Translations under genes and position numbers: made by a program
DNA from: Neoarius graeffei
Taxonomy: Eukaryota > Chordata > Actinopteri > Siluriformes > Ariidae
Assembly: GCF_027579695.1 (NCBI RefSeq)
Contig: NC_083577.1
Coordinates: 41,049,198-41,113,197 of the forward strand
DNA: 64,000 nt
Reading direction: 5' to 3'
The notes under the pieces: generated by a model
What the model was told of the DNA's origin: nothing
Databases searched by the model: none
What the model saw: only the letters and a program-made list of their open reading frames with translations
Part shown: in pieces, positions 25,018 to 51,130 of the stretch
Layout of the letters: each line of letters begins with the position of its first letter
How positions within the stretch are numbered: position 1 is the first letter of the stretch

Positions 25018-25564
25018 ACTCCACTACCACATGTGCCATACAGACTTTAAGGTAGGGAGGGTGAGGGTAGGGGCCACATGTTAACCCTTCCTTTGTTCCC
25101 CCTCACCTGCCCAGGAGTGTGACAAATGCAGAAGAAATGGGTGAACCACATTCTTCTCAAAACCATGTCTGATCTCGCCTCTCCACTCAGGGCTGAAGCT
25201 GACCTGACCCTGTTGCTCAGAAGAAAAGTATCAAGTGACCTGTGTGATCAGTCCATACACAACATGCTCAGTTTAATCATTGGTTAATATGGAAAGCAGC
25301 AAGAATGCTCTTTTAATTTGTCCTGTTTAAGCACTGAGTAAATGGTATTAAGGTTGGAGTACTTGTTGCTAAATGTAAATCTCTTGTATTTAAAAAGCAA
25401 CAGAAGCAATTCACAAGGGTTGAAATCTGCCTCTAGATGGAAAAGCAATGTGTTGAACTTGATCTGGATGTCAGCAAATTCCTTTTTTTTTTTTTTTTTG
25501 TTCAGTTTCTTTTGTGTATGTAATGTTTACACCTGTTCTAAACATTCACTTGTTGGTCAAGGCA

Positions 25565-26001
25565 ATTAAAAGTATCTCACTGAAGAATTGCATGCTTGGA
25601 GCTGTTCTTGATGTAAAGTAAATCAACATTATAAATGCTGAAATGAGCTGCTTGCATAGAATACCAGGAGCCAGATGTAAGCGTGTTAGGTCTAGATTCT
25701 GTCACTTGTCTTTTGTCTGATGGGCTTCTGGGGATTGGTCTTTCTTCAGCTGTGATGGAAGCTACTAGAAATGGAGTTTTGCATAAATTTGAAGAGCAGT
25801 CTTAAAGAAGCTGTCCATGAGCAGGTCACAATGCACACCCTTGTATGTCCAGTGATGGTATTTAAGACTGCTGTTCAGCATAGAATAATATTCACAGTGA
25901 AAACCTTCCAGCTTTTATTTTTCAGTTAAAGTTACAAATGTATGGCAGTAAATCAATGTTTTGTACAATAATTAATTAGTGATTGTGGTTTATTTAATAA
26001 A
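25565..26001 (+). terminator. HSPD1: HSPD1 polyadenylation signals
   Basis: ATTAAA at 25565-25570 would give a 3' UTR of about 570 bases. AATAAA at 25996-26001 could serve a longer form. Which is used cannot be told from sequence. Confidence 0.6.
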
Positions 26002-27361
26002 ACATGATGTTCCAGAATAAGATTTTACACCGTGCCATCTCTCAGTAACCCCATATGGGTGTTGTCTCATCTACAACCAAACTACCAAGGCTGGTATGTA
26101 TTACAGGTTTCTAAGTGTTGTGAAGGTACAAAGACAAATCTTCTAGAGGTAGAAGACTCCGTGTTTCTGTTTAAGTCATTTATTACACCTATAAGTTCAC
26201 CAATTCTAATGCCCATGAAAGAAACAAATTTCCTCATCTCACTTAATGACCCTTTAAACCACACCATGATTGACAACCATGAGGCAGATATAGTGTTGTG
26301 AAATCAGACCCATCCCTCATTTTGTCTCTTTTCAGGAGAAAACCATTAGAAGAAAACTCTATGGTGAGCCTGGTCACTTTGGATGCTTATAAAAACAAGT
26401 AACTGAAGGTTGGTGAGGTTTTTTGGCATATAATGTATTTCTCATGCTCCAGGCTTATTCTTTTTCACTCAGTTAAATGCAACTTCATAAACTTCACCAA
26501 ACACCCCAATCAAAACTACTCATATCTTACTACAAGAAACAAAACTATTATACACTGTAGTCTAGTCTTACATTAGTTATATACATGTGGCTTTCCCATA
26601 ACCAAAATAAATATATGTATGAATATGTTTGAAGAGTGATAAATATGTGATGTGCTGAATTCAAAAGCAGTAAGGGCATGCAGGTCACTCAAAATCTGAA
26701 GGTCTAGGTTTACAGATACCTCACTTTACAGTAAGGTCATGAGAGCTATGCAGGGTATTTTCCCCATCAGCCCCCTGAGTTTGGGCCCTTTTAAAGGTGC
26801 AAGGATCTATCTATTTAAAAAAAAAAAGAACACTTTACAATTATATTGCACACTTTTACAATATAACACTTGTCCCGAGATTTATACACTTATTGAGACG
26901 CACTATAAAAGATGTTACATGTTGTGCTCCCAACAATGAACATTCAGCAGTTAAAACTATATACAGACACGTACCAACATCCATCCTTCAGACTTGGCAA
27001 CCATGTCACCACACTACACAGGGGGAAAAAAGTTAGTGCTGTGCAAGCGTTTCTAACATGTTCGATTTCTCATAGCACTTGTCATTGAAAGCTAAAGCTA
27101 TACTCATGCTGGTGTGGAAGGATCGCTGCCTGTCAGTCTTCCATGCAGCACTAACTGAACGCATGTATTCAGCCACTGCAGCAGTCAAAGCACATGTATA
27201 GAATGTACCCTTTATATACAGGCACTCAAATCAAGTCTCCTTGTGAGTTTAGGAACAAAAAACATATGACTGGGGGGGAAGAGTTGCTAATTAAGGGCAA
27301 TTCACAGTGTATATCACCCAGACTGGACAAGTCCAGTTCTTCTAGATTGTTTTTGCGTGTG
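26002..27361. other. HSPD1-COQ10B convergent intergenic / 3' UTR zone
   Basis: AT-rich sequence without convincing reading frames. It separates the convergent 3' ends, and the COQ10B 3' UTR may extend into it. No repeat recognised. Confidence 0.5.
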
Positions 27362-27367
27362 TTTATT
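27362..27367 (-). terminator. COQ10B: COQ10B candidate polyadenylation signal
   Basis: AATAAA on the minus strand, about 460 bases past the COQ10B stop. Further candidates lie lower (for example near 26170), so the 3' UTR end is uncertain. Confidence 0.5.
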
Positions 27368-27824
27368 TAAAAAAAAAACATGGCAAAAGCTTACAGGATT
27401 CAAAAAAGTAGCTTAGTCTTGTTCAATCCTACTGAAATCCCAATCCCACACATCAAATAACTAACTGTCTCCATCTCCTTTGCACCATTCACAAAACCAA
27501 CATCTGTTTACTGAGCTCTTGCCAGACCTTCCACATAGTCCAGCTGCCATTAATATATGGCTCAAAGTGCAGTTCTAAAATAATTAGAGATGGAGTGATG
27601 CAGTTATACAGTAAACTCGCCCAACAATGTCAAGCCTGCAAATTAGATCCAGCCTCAGAAATAACTTTGGATAAAAATGTAAAAATCAAATGGTTGTGTT
27701 TGGACCAGGCACTGCAGATACCGAAGCAAGTGAAGTTGTGTCTGTTAGCTTCCCCTCTTCGCACCCTTTACCAGAACTCCCTTAATGCCCTCCCACCCTG
27801 GACACTCCTCCGTGTGGAGAGATG

Positions 27825-41288
<13,464 letters not shown>

Positions 41289-42505
41289 CTGTACACAATA
41301 TACAGAATGCAGCTGTGATGAGAAACTCACCATAATGCTTTTCACATAGCAACTAATACTTTATTCATTATCAGATTTTCTTGATTTTTCCTAATCTCAG
41401 CAGGACTAAAAAGGTACTTTAGAAATGCAACAATAACATTTATCAGCTGATCCAAAGTCATTCTGTGTTCAATCGACTGGCTTTTTGACATGATCCTGGA
41501 ACTTTCTGTTGATCAAAAGCTGTTGTCACACGGCCAAGATAACTTATCCAGAACAACAGGATTAATCAATAAAAACATTACACGAGACACTTAAAAGCTT
41601 ATAGATATGCATGAGCATGATTTAATTTGGGCTACTCTCAATTTACTACCGAGAGCCACTAAATTATCAAAACAGTGCCCGCTTGTCATCTCATTGAGGG
41701 GGAGAGAGAGACAAACAAACAAACCCATGTCTATGACCTAAAAAACAGACCTAAAGTGATGAGGCAGGTTACAACTCAAAATAGACATTTTTAAATAAAA
41801 TGTGCTCTGGCTTGGGGATGTTGAACAAACCACAACAAGCTTGAGTCATATTTTGTTTTCTTTAAACGAGAGCACAAATCAGCCACAAGCTAGGTACAAA
41901 TACATTTATCTGAGGATTCAAATTCAAATGGATGTCCTCTCCATGGCTCTGGATCACTCATTAACCAGCCAATGACATGCCGATTATAGGCTCAATATAC
42001 AGTCTGTCTGTCCTTTCCAAATCTATCCATTATATTCCCTAATGGCGTTTCTCTCACACACTTAATATAAACACTATATCAATTTGCGCTGTCCCATAAA
42101 GTAACATTTGTTTTAACATTATTCTCCTTACTTATTTAAAAAAAAAATAATAATCACCTTCCCTAACTCTCTCTCCACCCCCAGGTTGGCTTGCTCGCCC
42201 ACCGTCACTGCCTACTTACATTTGACCTGTGCTGTGCCCTTATATTTAATCAAATCATCTTTGGCTAAATGAAAAGCACTGCCAATAACACTGCTACTCT
42301 ATGCTTCCCCAGAGGCTAATAGGTTTTTTTTTTAGCCTGTGTGTTATGTTAGGTTAGGAAAGGTCTTTGTTTCTCACCTATTATATGCTACACTAAGGTG
42401 TACCACAAGGTCAGTGTTGGGTTAATCTAATCTTAAAAAAAAAAAAAAAATCAGGTTTACAAAGAATCCAAGAATACTGTGTAGTTCATACATTTTTATA
42501 AATGT
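41289..42505. other. COQ10B intron 1 sequence, no feature recognised
   Basis: Moderately AT-rich, without a recognisable repeat or exon. A search of the minus strand here for a COQ10B start exon found none. Confidence 0.45.
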
Positions 42506-44035
42506 ACAACGTCTTGCAAAAAGTATTCATCCCCCTTGGTGTGTCTCCTGTTTGTTCGCATTACAAGCTGGAATTAAAATGCATTTTGGAGGGTGAGCAC
42601 CATTTGATTTACACAACATACCTACCACTTTAAAGGTGAAAAATGTTTTATTGTGACAAATCAAGAAGATGAAAAAAACAAATCTGGAGTGTGCATAGGT
42701 TTTCACCCCCTAAATAAGAGCTGGTCCAACCAATTCACTTTATTAGTCACAAACAGCTGATTAAGAGCCACCTTTGCACACAGGGTCACATGATGTCTGT
42801 ATAAATCACCCTGTTCTGGAAGGATCCTGACTCTGCAACACTACTAAGCAAGCATCATGAAAACCAAGGAGCCTCCAAACAGGTCAGAGACAAAGTTGTG
42901 GAGAAGTATAGCTCAGGGTTGGGTTATAAAAAATATCCCAAACTTTGAATATTCCAGGGAGCAACATTAAATCCATTATAGCAAAATGGAAAGAATAGTA
43001 TGGCACCACTACAAACCTGACAAGAGAAGGCCGCCCACCAAAACTCTCAGACCGGGCAAGGAGGGCATTAATCAGAGATGCAACAAAGACACCAAAGATA
43101 ACACTGAAGGAGCTGCACAGATCCACAATGGAGATGGGAGTATCTGTCTATAGGACCACTAAGCCACACACTCCACAGAGCGGGGCTTTATGGAAGAGTG
43201 GCCAGAAAGAAAGGGGGGGGGGGAATAAATTAAAAAACCATTTGTAGCTTGCCCAACAGCATGTGGCAGACTCCGCAAACACACGGAAGAAGATTCTCTG
43301 GTCAGATGGGACCAAAATTGAACTTTATGGCCATCATGGGAAACACAATGTGTGATGCAAACCCAACATATCACCCCCCTGAGAACATCATTCCGACAGT
43401 GAAGCATGGTGGTGGCAGCATCATGCTGTGGGGATGTTCTTCATCTGCAGGGACAGGAAAGCTGGTCAGGATTGAAAAGCTGGCTACCACTAAATACAGG
43501 GCAACTCTGGAGGAAAATCTGTGCGAGTCAGCCAGAGGTTTGAGACTGGGATGAAGGTTCATGGTCCAGCAGGACAATGACCCTAACCATATTGCTAAAG
43601 CTACACCGGAATGGTTTAAAGTGAAACATTTAAATGTCTTGGAATGGCCTAGTCAAAGCCCAGACATCAATCCAATTGAGAATCTGTGGCATAACTTGAA
43701 GGTTGCTGTGCAGCAGTTTTGCCTTGAGGAATGGGCAAAAATCCCAGTGGCTAAATGTGCAAAGCTAATAGACTCATATCCCAAAAGAAATCACAGCTGT
43801 AATTACAATAAAAAGTGGCTCTACAATGTATTGACTTTGGGGGGGGGGGGGGGGGGGGGGGGAATACCTATACACACACACACACGACAGATTTCTGTTT
43901 TTTCATCTTATCATCACAATAAAATAAATACATTTGAACCTTTAAAGTGGCAGCCATGTTGTGTAAATCAAATGGTGCTAACCCTGAAAAAAAAAAAATT
44001 TAATTCCAGCTTGTAATGCAACGAAACAGGACAAA

Positions 44036-44071
<36 letters not shown>

Positions 44072-44092
44072 ATACTTTTGCAAGACACAGTA
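42506..44092 (+). mobile_element. Tc1-like element, degenerate transposase
   Basis: The ends carry GTCTTGCAAAAAGTATTCAT and its inverse (AATACTTTTGCAAGAC). Plus-strand pieces include TVKHGGGSIMLWGCSSSAGT (within 43249-43554) and [20 protein letters not shown] with [15 protein letters not shown] (43561-43800). Stops and frameshifts occur between them. G runs of 24 bases (43839-43862) and 34 bases (44037-44070) flank the remnants. Confidence 0.8.
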
Positions 44093-44215
44093 TATTATAG
44101 ACATTGTATATTATTGATTATGCATAATTAGTATTTATTGATATTTGGATTCGACAAATATTGTATAATACAGATATTTTAGACATTGTGTACAATATAG
44201 GTAGTTTGTGTGTGT

Positions 44216-44272
<57 letters not shown>

Positions 44273-45270
44273 TATAGTACATAATAGTTACGGGCAATTC
44301 TTCAGCAGAGGCCAAAATTATAAAATTAAGATGCTTGTCAGCTCAGTGATTATGCTAAAGTATAGAATCCAAGGCAAAATGTACTGAAAACCATATTTTA
44401 AAGTCCCCCCCCCATTATAGCAGTGTCGCTTCAGAGAAATCTTGGTTTGAATTTTAAGAAAAAGGTTTTTTTGACGAAATTCCATTCCTGACTTCTTTCC
44501 CCGTAAAAGATTTTGCATTCAGAGTTAAACATAGAAAAATTGGCTCTGCTTTTTAGGGTCAAAAGATACCCCATACAGTGTGAAATTTGTATTCAATAGC
44601 ATTGTCTTGAGTACTGCAACTAAAAAAATAAAAATAAATAAAAAACCTTGCCACATCTTGCTGTGAATGTCATCCCGTTACCGAAAAACTACCGACACTA
44701 GTTATTGTAGTTTATTATATTCATTACACACACACACGCCCCCCCAAAAAAACACTTACATATTTACACTTTTTTCCCCTCTCCTGTATTGCTTGAGACA
44801 CACCAACTGCAGGAACCAAATTCTTTACGTGTGTCAACATACTTGGCCAATAAACATGATTCTGATTCTAATTCCGATTCTTTTACTTTACATTAAAAAC
44901 TCACTTATTTAGTTGACTTACAGGTCAGGCTAGTCGTCGACTTACGACTGCATTTGGTTATGACTGACCGGTCATAAACCAATCTGGTTGTGGCCTATGT
45001 TAAATGAACGCAAGTATATTGTTATGTGTAATGATATTGTAATCATAATCATCTTAAAGTCTTATTTTATCAACATTTTCTTATTTCATTACCTTGGCTC
45101 ATTATTTGGTTTAAGTCAAACACTGCATACTACACTGCCTACAGTACAATTCGTTTAATACGTGCAAAACAAAAAAATATGAAATACAGGTGTGAAAAAT
45201 AGAAAAAATTTTAGTTTGAAACATACCAAAATACAAAATGTAAAACAGCAAAATACAAAAAAAAAAAAAA
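44093..45270. other. AT-rich stretch with (TA)n microsatellite
   Basis: (TA)n runs at 44219-44266. The remainder up to a poly-A at 45257-45273 has no recognisable gene. Around 44920-45515 the motif GTCGTCGACTTACGAC and its partial inverse GGTCGTAA may be ends of a MITE, but the boundaries are unclear. Confidence 0.5.
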
Positions 45271-45519
45271 AAAGTGACCGCTGGCATCACGGGTGCTTGG
45301 CTGTGGGTCGTATACATCAGCTGTTGCAGCGCTCGGGCTGGCGGGAGGATTTGCTCGTTTCATAAACCAGGAGCTGGGGTGGACACTGTTGTACGCGGCA
45401 AGAGGCTGGATGCTAGGCGCTGCCAGGAGCTGGGGCGGAAACTGTCATACGCTCAGCTGGGAAACACTTGCCAGTCATAACCAGACGGTCGTAAAGTTGC
45501 ACAGGTCGTAAGTATATTA

Positions 45520-47260
45520 CATATCTCAGAGATGACGTCCTTGAGCAGCGGCGGTTATGACCATGTAGTCCCATCCTTGAGTGACCGTCCCGCTGGCAGC
45601 TCATGCAGATAAAAGCTGTAGCAGTCTGTATTGGTGGTGGTGCTTTCCTGTGCTGCCGTTTCTTTTCATGTTTATTGGCGATGGTTTCTTCAAGCACCGC
45701 AGGGCTCTTTCCCATCTCTTTCCTCCACCTCTCTGTCTTGCACTAGTTGCTTCCAGGCACTTTCATCGACGTTTAGGGCTTTCAAATCCCACTTGCACAC
45801 ATCCTTATATCTCAGGTGCGGTCTTCCAGTGGGACTCTTGCCTGTTGCTAGTTCACCATACAGCAGGTCCTTCGGTATTCTGCCATCCTCCATGCATTCC
45901 ACGTGCCCCAGCCACCTCATCCTTCGCTGTTCTAGCAGGTTGTACATACCGGACATACCGGTGCGTTGTAGCACAGCAGTGCTCGTGACGCGATCTCTCC
46001 AGGTGATGCCCAGGATGCGACAGAGGTCGCGCACATGGAAGGTGTGCAGTTTCCTTTCCTGGTGGGCTTTTAACGTCCAAGACCCACTGCCATATAAGAG
46101 AGTGCTGATGATGCATGCTCAGTAGACATGGATCTTGGTTTTCAGGTTTAGCTTGCTGTTGGTCCATACCATGGAGGACAGCTTGGACATCGTTGTGGCA
46201 GCTTTCCTGATGCACTTTCCCAGTTCAGAGTCCAGAGAGAGGGTGTCTGCTATTGTTGAGCCAAGGTATGTGAAGGTGTTGACTACATCCAGAATATGCT
46301 CGCCGATCTTGATTTCAGGGATTCCTTCAGCACCCTGAGCCATGATGTGTCTTTAAGCTTATGATGAGGCCAAAGTGGTTGCAAGCAAGCATCGCTGAAG
46401 CGAGTCATCAGGCACTGTAGCTCTTCAGCCGAATGAGCACTGATGGCAGCATCATCAGCAAACAGGAAGTCTCATAGGCATTTAGTCTGGACCCTAGTCT
46501 TGGCATGAAGTCTTGAGAGGCTGAACAGGTTTCCATCACTTCTTGTTCTGAGATAGATGCCCTCTGTGGCAGAGCCAAAAGCATACTCCAGGAGTACAGG
46601 GATGATGATGCCAAATAGCGTGGGAGCGAGCACGCATCCCTGCTTGACACCACTACGAATCTCAAACGCTACGGAGACCGAGCCATTGAAGACCACTGTG
46701 CCATTCATATTCGAATGGAAGGATTCAATAACGCTGAGGAGTGGGGGGGGGGGGGGGGGGGGGGCATCCAATCTTTGTGAGGATCTTGAACAGTCCTTCC
46801 CTGCTGACAAGGTCAAATGCTTTTGGCAGGTCGATGAAGGCCAGGTACAGTGGACGCTGTTCACGGCACTTCTCCTGCAGCTGGCGTACAGAGATGATCA
46901 CGTCAATGGTGGATTGCTTTGCTCTGAACCCGCATTGTGACTCAGGGTAGACTCACTCCGCAAGGACCATGAGCCTTTGTAAGGTGACACTGGCAAACAG
47001 CTTTCCCACAATACTGAGGAGGGAGATACCACGGTAATTACTGCAGTCGGAACAGTCACCTTTGTTCTTATAGAGTGTCACAAAGTTAGCATCCCTCATG
47101 TCTTGCGGCACTGAATATAGAGCAATTCCAGCACAACGTCTTCCTGGCAGCATTTCAAGATTTCGGCTGGAATGCCATCTCTTCCTGGTGCCTTACCAGA
47201 GGCAAGTGATTTCAGGGCCTTGAGTAGTTCTCCCTCTGTTGGTTCTTCATCGAGTTCCTC
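45520..47260 (-). pseudogene. Non-LTR retrotransposon ORF2 relic
   Basis: Read on the minus strand: NKGDCSDCSNYRGISLLSIV (47040-47090), the reverse transcriptase block GVKQGCVLAPTLF (46570-46660), the thumb-like region DVVNTFTYLGSTIADTLSLD (46119-46343), then MRWLGHVECMEDGRIPKDLL and GRPHLRYKDVCKWDLKALN (45690-46034). The frame shifts several times and the catalytic YxDD is not in an intact frame. A 22-base G run (46743-46764) sits inside. It is a dead LINE fragment; the clade is not assigned. Confidence 0.75.
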
Positions 47261-47272
47261 TAGAACAGGCAG

Positions 47273-47360
47273 TCTTGCTCAAAGGCACTTCAGCCATTCC
47301 TGCTGGCCCAGGGAATCGAACCAGTGACCTTTTGGTTGCAAAGCTGCTTCTCTGATTGTG
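47273..47360 (-). repeat. tRNA-derived SINE, family C copy (partial)
   Basis: On the minus strand it reads GCAGCTTTGCAACCAAAAGG with a B-box-like GGTTCGATTCC, matching copies at 1521 and 6232. 47361-48308 after it is AT-rich with an (AAAT)n run at about 47994-48031 and no gene. Confidence 0.65.
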
Positions 47361-47991
47361 GCTTCCCCAAAAATGATGAACCATTGTTTTTAAGTACATG
47401 CAATACTCGACTTCATATAATGTAACCGATAGGCCTTGTGACTCAGAAGAAAGTGACAGCCAACTCCAATGTTACCATGAGGCAAAAAAATAATGTCTGG
47501 ATTGTAATCACCTGACATCTAATTGTCCTTTAAGGTCACAAATCACAGACAGACAAAACCACGGAGAGAAGTAGCAGGCCATAAACACCACCAGTAAATA
47601 ATTACCTTGTCAAACATCTAAATTTACATCTGGATGGGGTGAGAGATTAAACAAACTCCCTCGCAATACTTAAACATAATACTTAACTGCTGTTGATCAA
47701 GTTAAATGTTAACATGGTTACATCAATATTTTAGTTTTGTTGAGTTTGAGGTTGGGACATACACAAAACTTAGGTTTCTGTTGCAGAAAAATAAGAGCAT
47801 CACCGCGTGAACTAACAGTAAGGTTACACACAAACACGAGCAATGTTTATCAGTCTACGGTCACTATTCTCATAACACAATCATTTTGTGATTTCACCTC
47901 ACTGCTAAACCACACCAACTAAACACTTTTACCAAACATACATACACTGGATACTCTCTGGCACCACAGCAACTTAAAGTAAAATGAAAAT

Positions 47992-48028
<37 letters not shown>

Positions 48029-48442
48029 ATAGCTGGTTGTTGGCTCTATAAGTCAGCTTCTTGCTGCTATCCTGCTTGTTACAGATTGAGGGCTGTGAAA
48101 GTAGACAATAGCAACTTCTGTTATGATGGCTCTTTATAGTGCTTCTCTAAATATTTAGCAAACTTTGAATTAGTTTGCAGCCAGAAGAGTGCACAACTCT
48201 GTAGCCTGCGACACCCCATTCACACTCGCACTGAAAAGCAACATTTATTGCTTTATGCTGTGGGAACAGGAGCAAAATGTTAATCTATCCCCTAGCGACT
48301 GAGCAACATTAAAGGGGAACTGAAGGCAAATTTATCATGAAAAATTATATTTCTCATTTTATAAAATGTAGGAATGCATTTCTGACAGCTATTTTGTCAC
48401 TGCTATAGCAAGTTATGAGTGTTTGAAATATGCTATGTAATA

Positions 48443-50725
48443 CAACCCCGATTCCAAAAAAGTTGGGACAAAGTACAAATTGTAAATAAAAACGGAATGC
48501 AATGATGTGGAAGTTTCAAAATTCCATATTTTATTCAGAATAGAACATAGATGACATATCAAATGTTTAAACTGAGAAAATGTATCATTTAAAGAGAAAA
48601 ATTAGGTGATTTTAAATTGCATGACAACACCACATCTCAAAGTTGGGACAAGGCCATGTTTACCACTGTGAGACATCCCCTTTTCTCTTTACAACAGTCT
48701 GTAAACGTCTGGGGACTGAGGAGACAAGTTGCTCAAGTTTAGGGATAGGAATGTTAACCCATTCTTGTCTAATGTAGGATTCTAGTTGCTCAACTGTCTT
48801 AGGTCTTTTTTGTCGTATCTTCCGTTTTATGATGCGGCAAATGTTTTCTATGGGTGAAAGATCTGGACTGCAGGCTGGCCAGTTCAGTACCCGGACCCTT
48901 CTTCTACACAGCCATGATGCTGTAATTGATGCAGTATGTGGTTTGGCATTGTCATGTTGGAAAATGCAAGGTCTTCCCTGAAAGAGACGTCATCGGGATG
49001 GCAGCATATGTTGCTCTAGAACCTGGATATACCTTTCAGCATTGATGGTGTCTTTCCAGGTGTGTAAGCTGCCCATGCCACACGCAATAATGCAACCCCA
49101 TACCATCAGAGATGCAGGCTTCTGAACTGAGCGCTGATAACTTGGGTCGTCCTTCTCCTTTTTAGTCCGAATGACACGGCGTCCCTGATTTCCATAAAGA
49201 ACTTCAAATTTTGATTCGTCTGACCACAGAACAGTTTTCCACTTTGCCACAGTCCATTTTAAATGAGCCTTGGCCCAGAGAAGACGTCTGCGCTTCTGGA
49301 TCATGTTTAGATACGGCTTCTTCTTTGAACTATAGAGTTTTAGCTGGCAACGGCGGATGGTACGGTGAATTGTATTCACAGATAATGTTCCCTGGAAATA
49401 TTCCTGAGCCCATTGTGTGATTTCCAATACAGAAGCATGCCTGTATGTGATGCAGTGCCGTCTAAGGGCCCGAAGATCACGGGCACCCAGTATGGTTTTC
49501 CGGCCTTGACCCTTACGCACAGAGATTCTTCCAGATTCTCTGAATCTTTTGATGATGATATGCACTGTAGATGATATGTTCAAACTCTTTGCAATTTTAC
49601 ACTGTCGAACTCCTTTTAATATTGCTCCACTATTTGTCGGTGCAGAATTAGGTGGGGTTTACATTAGACCGTATCAGCGGATCATCAGATTAACGTTTTT
49701 AAAACGATTAGTGTGCACACAGCAACGCCAATACACAATTCGTGTGCACACAGCAACGCCAATACATGGATACGCTCGGCTCCGCTTGCATCCTGTGCTC
49801 CAAATCACTCCGCCCTGAACAGCGAGTGCCCTCTGGAGGGTGCGCACTCCGGCCCTGCGCAGCTCACAGAGCGCGCGAGTGAAGTGCACGAGCAGTAATT
49901 CGGGACTGAGCCGCTGTGTGTGTGCTCTCAGTGCATATCGGGCATGCGCGTCACTTACCACTTGCAAGTGGAAGGATGGCAAGCCTAAAGACAATCATAA
50001 CTACACAATGGGCAGTATTTGCATCAGTATTTGCAGTATTTTCATACTTTTATACTCTTTCATGAAAGGTGATACAAGGCGGAAGTCCGTGCCGTTTTTC
50101 AGCAGTCACGTCACATGACCAACGCCAGCGAATCAGGAAGGTGGATGTCACAGTGACGTTGTTCAATGACGACGCTCAGCACAGCGTATCCTCAATGTTT
50201 ACACAGCACCGGACCAGACACGATCTGGATTGAATATGTGGACCCTGGCGGATTCCCGTTTCCCGGCGTTTTAATGTAAACGGACAGTGCATCCGCGAAG
50301 AAAACGAGACAGATATGGTCTAATGTAAACTTGGCCTTAGGGGGATTGGTGATCCTCTTCCCATCTTTACTTCTGAAAGCCGCTGCCACTCCAAGATGCT
50401 CTTTTTATACCCAGTTATATTAATGACCTATTGCCAATTGACCTAATGAGTTGCAATTTGGTCCTCCAGCTGTTCCTTTTTTGTACCTTTAACTTTTCCA
50501 GCCTCTTATTGCCCCGTCCCAACTTTTTTGAGATGTGTTGCTGTCATGAAATTTCAAATGAGCCAATATTTGGCATGAAATTTCAAAATGTCTCACTTTC
50601 GACATTTGATATGTTGTCTATGTTCTATTGTGAATACAATATCAGTTTTTGAGATTTGTAAATTATTGCATTCCGTTTTTATTTACAATTTGTACTTTGT
50701 CCCAACTTTTTTGGAATCGGGGTTG
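48443..50725 (-). mobile_element. Tc1-like transposon, near complete, nested and disrupted
   Basis: The inverted ends CAACCCCGATTCCAAAAAAG are flanked by TA on both sides (48441-48442, 50726-50727). The minus-strand frame 48990-49583 encodes a Tc1-type transposase with helix-turn-helix (IIKRFRESGRISVRKGQGRK) and the first catalytic Asp block (KTVLWSDESKFEVLYGNQ). The frame then meets a stop (MLPSR then TGA) and continues in phase with QHDNAKPHTASITASW and ACSPDLSPIENI to a normal C-terminus near 48665. Upstream, a 686-bp element at 49651-50336 splits the N-terminal codons. Inactive, but recently decayed. Confidence 0.9.
49651..50336. mobile_element. Harbinger-like non-autonomous element nested in Tc1
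   Basis: The ends GGTGGGGTTTACATTAGACC and, inverted, GGCCAAGTTTACATTAGACC are flanked by TTA (49648-49650, 50337-50339). The uninterrupted site is present at about 185-200. A 24-base block (GTGTGCACACAGCAACGCCA and on) is repeated in tandem near 49712-49766. No coding frame. Confidence 0.88.
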
Positions 50726-51130
50726 TACATCAGTCCATATGTCAAAGCAATGGCCGTAAGTGATATTGTGACAGAACTACTGACACCTACATAATCTGAA
50801 TCCTCATACTGCTTCACTGTAATGTGACCAAAAAAAAAGTAACAATCAGCAGATATGGCTGGAAATTGACATGAACTGTGCATCATTTCTGGTCTCGCAT
50901 GTTTTAAACGTCTCGCTGAGGCCATCCTTAAAAAAAAAAATCCGTTTCCTGTCCACCAGGTGAGCAAAAAAATTCAGTCGGGAGGGATTTTTTTTTTTTT
51001 TATGGATGGATAAGAAATTGCAATGCTGTGTTTGCTTTTTCTTTCAGTACTTTATTACAAAAGCAGACACATTTAATAAAATATGACAGTTTAATCAACT
51101 GAAACTTGTACAAAAACTTTAAGTTAGCAT

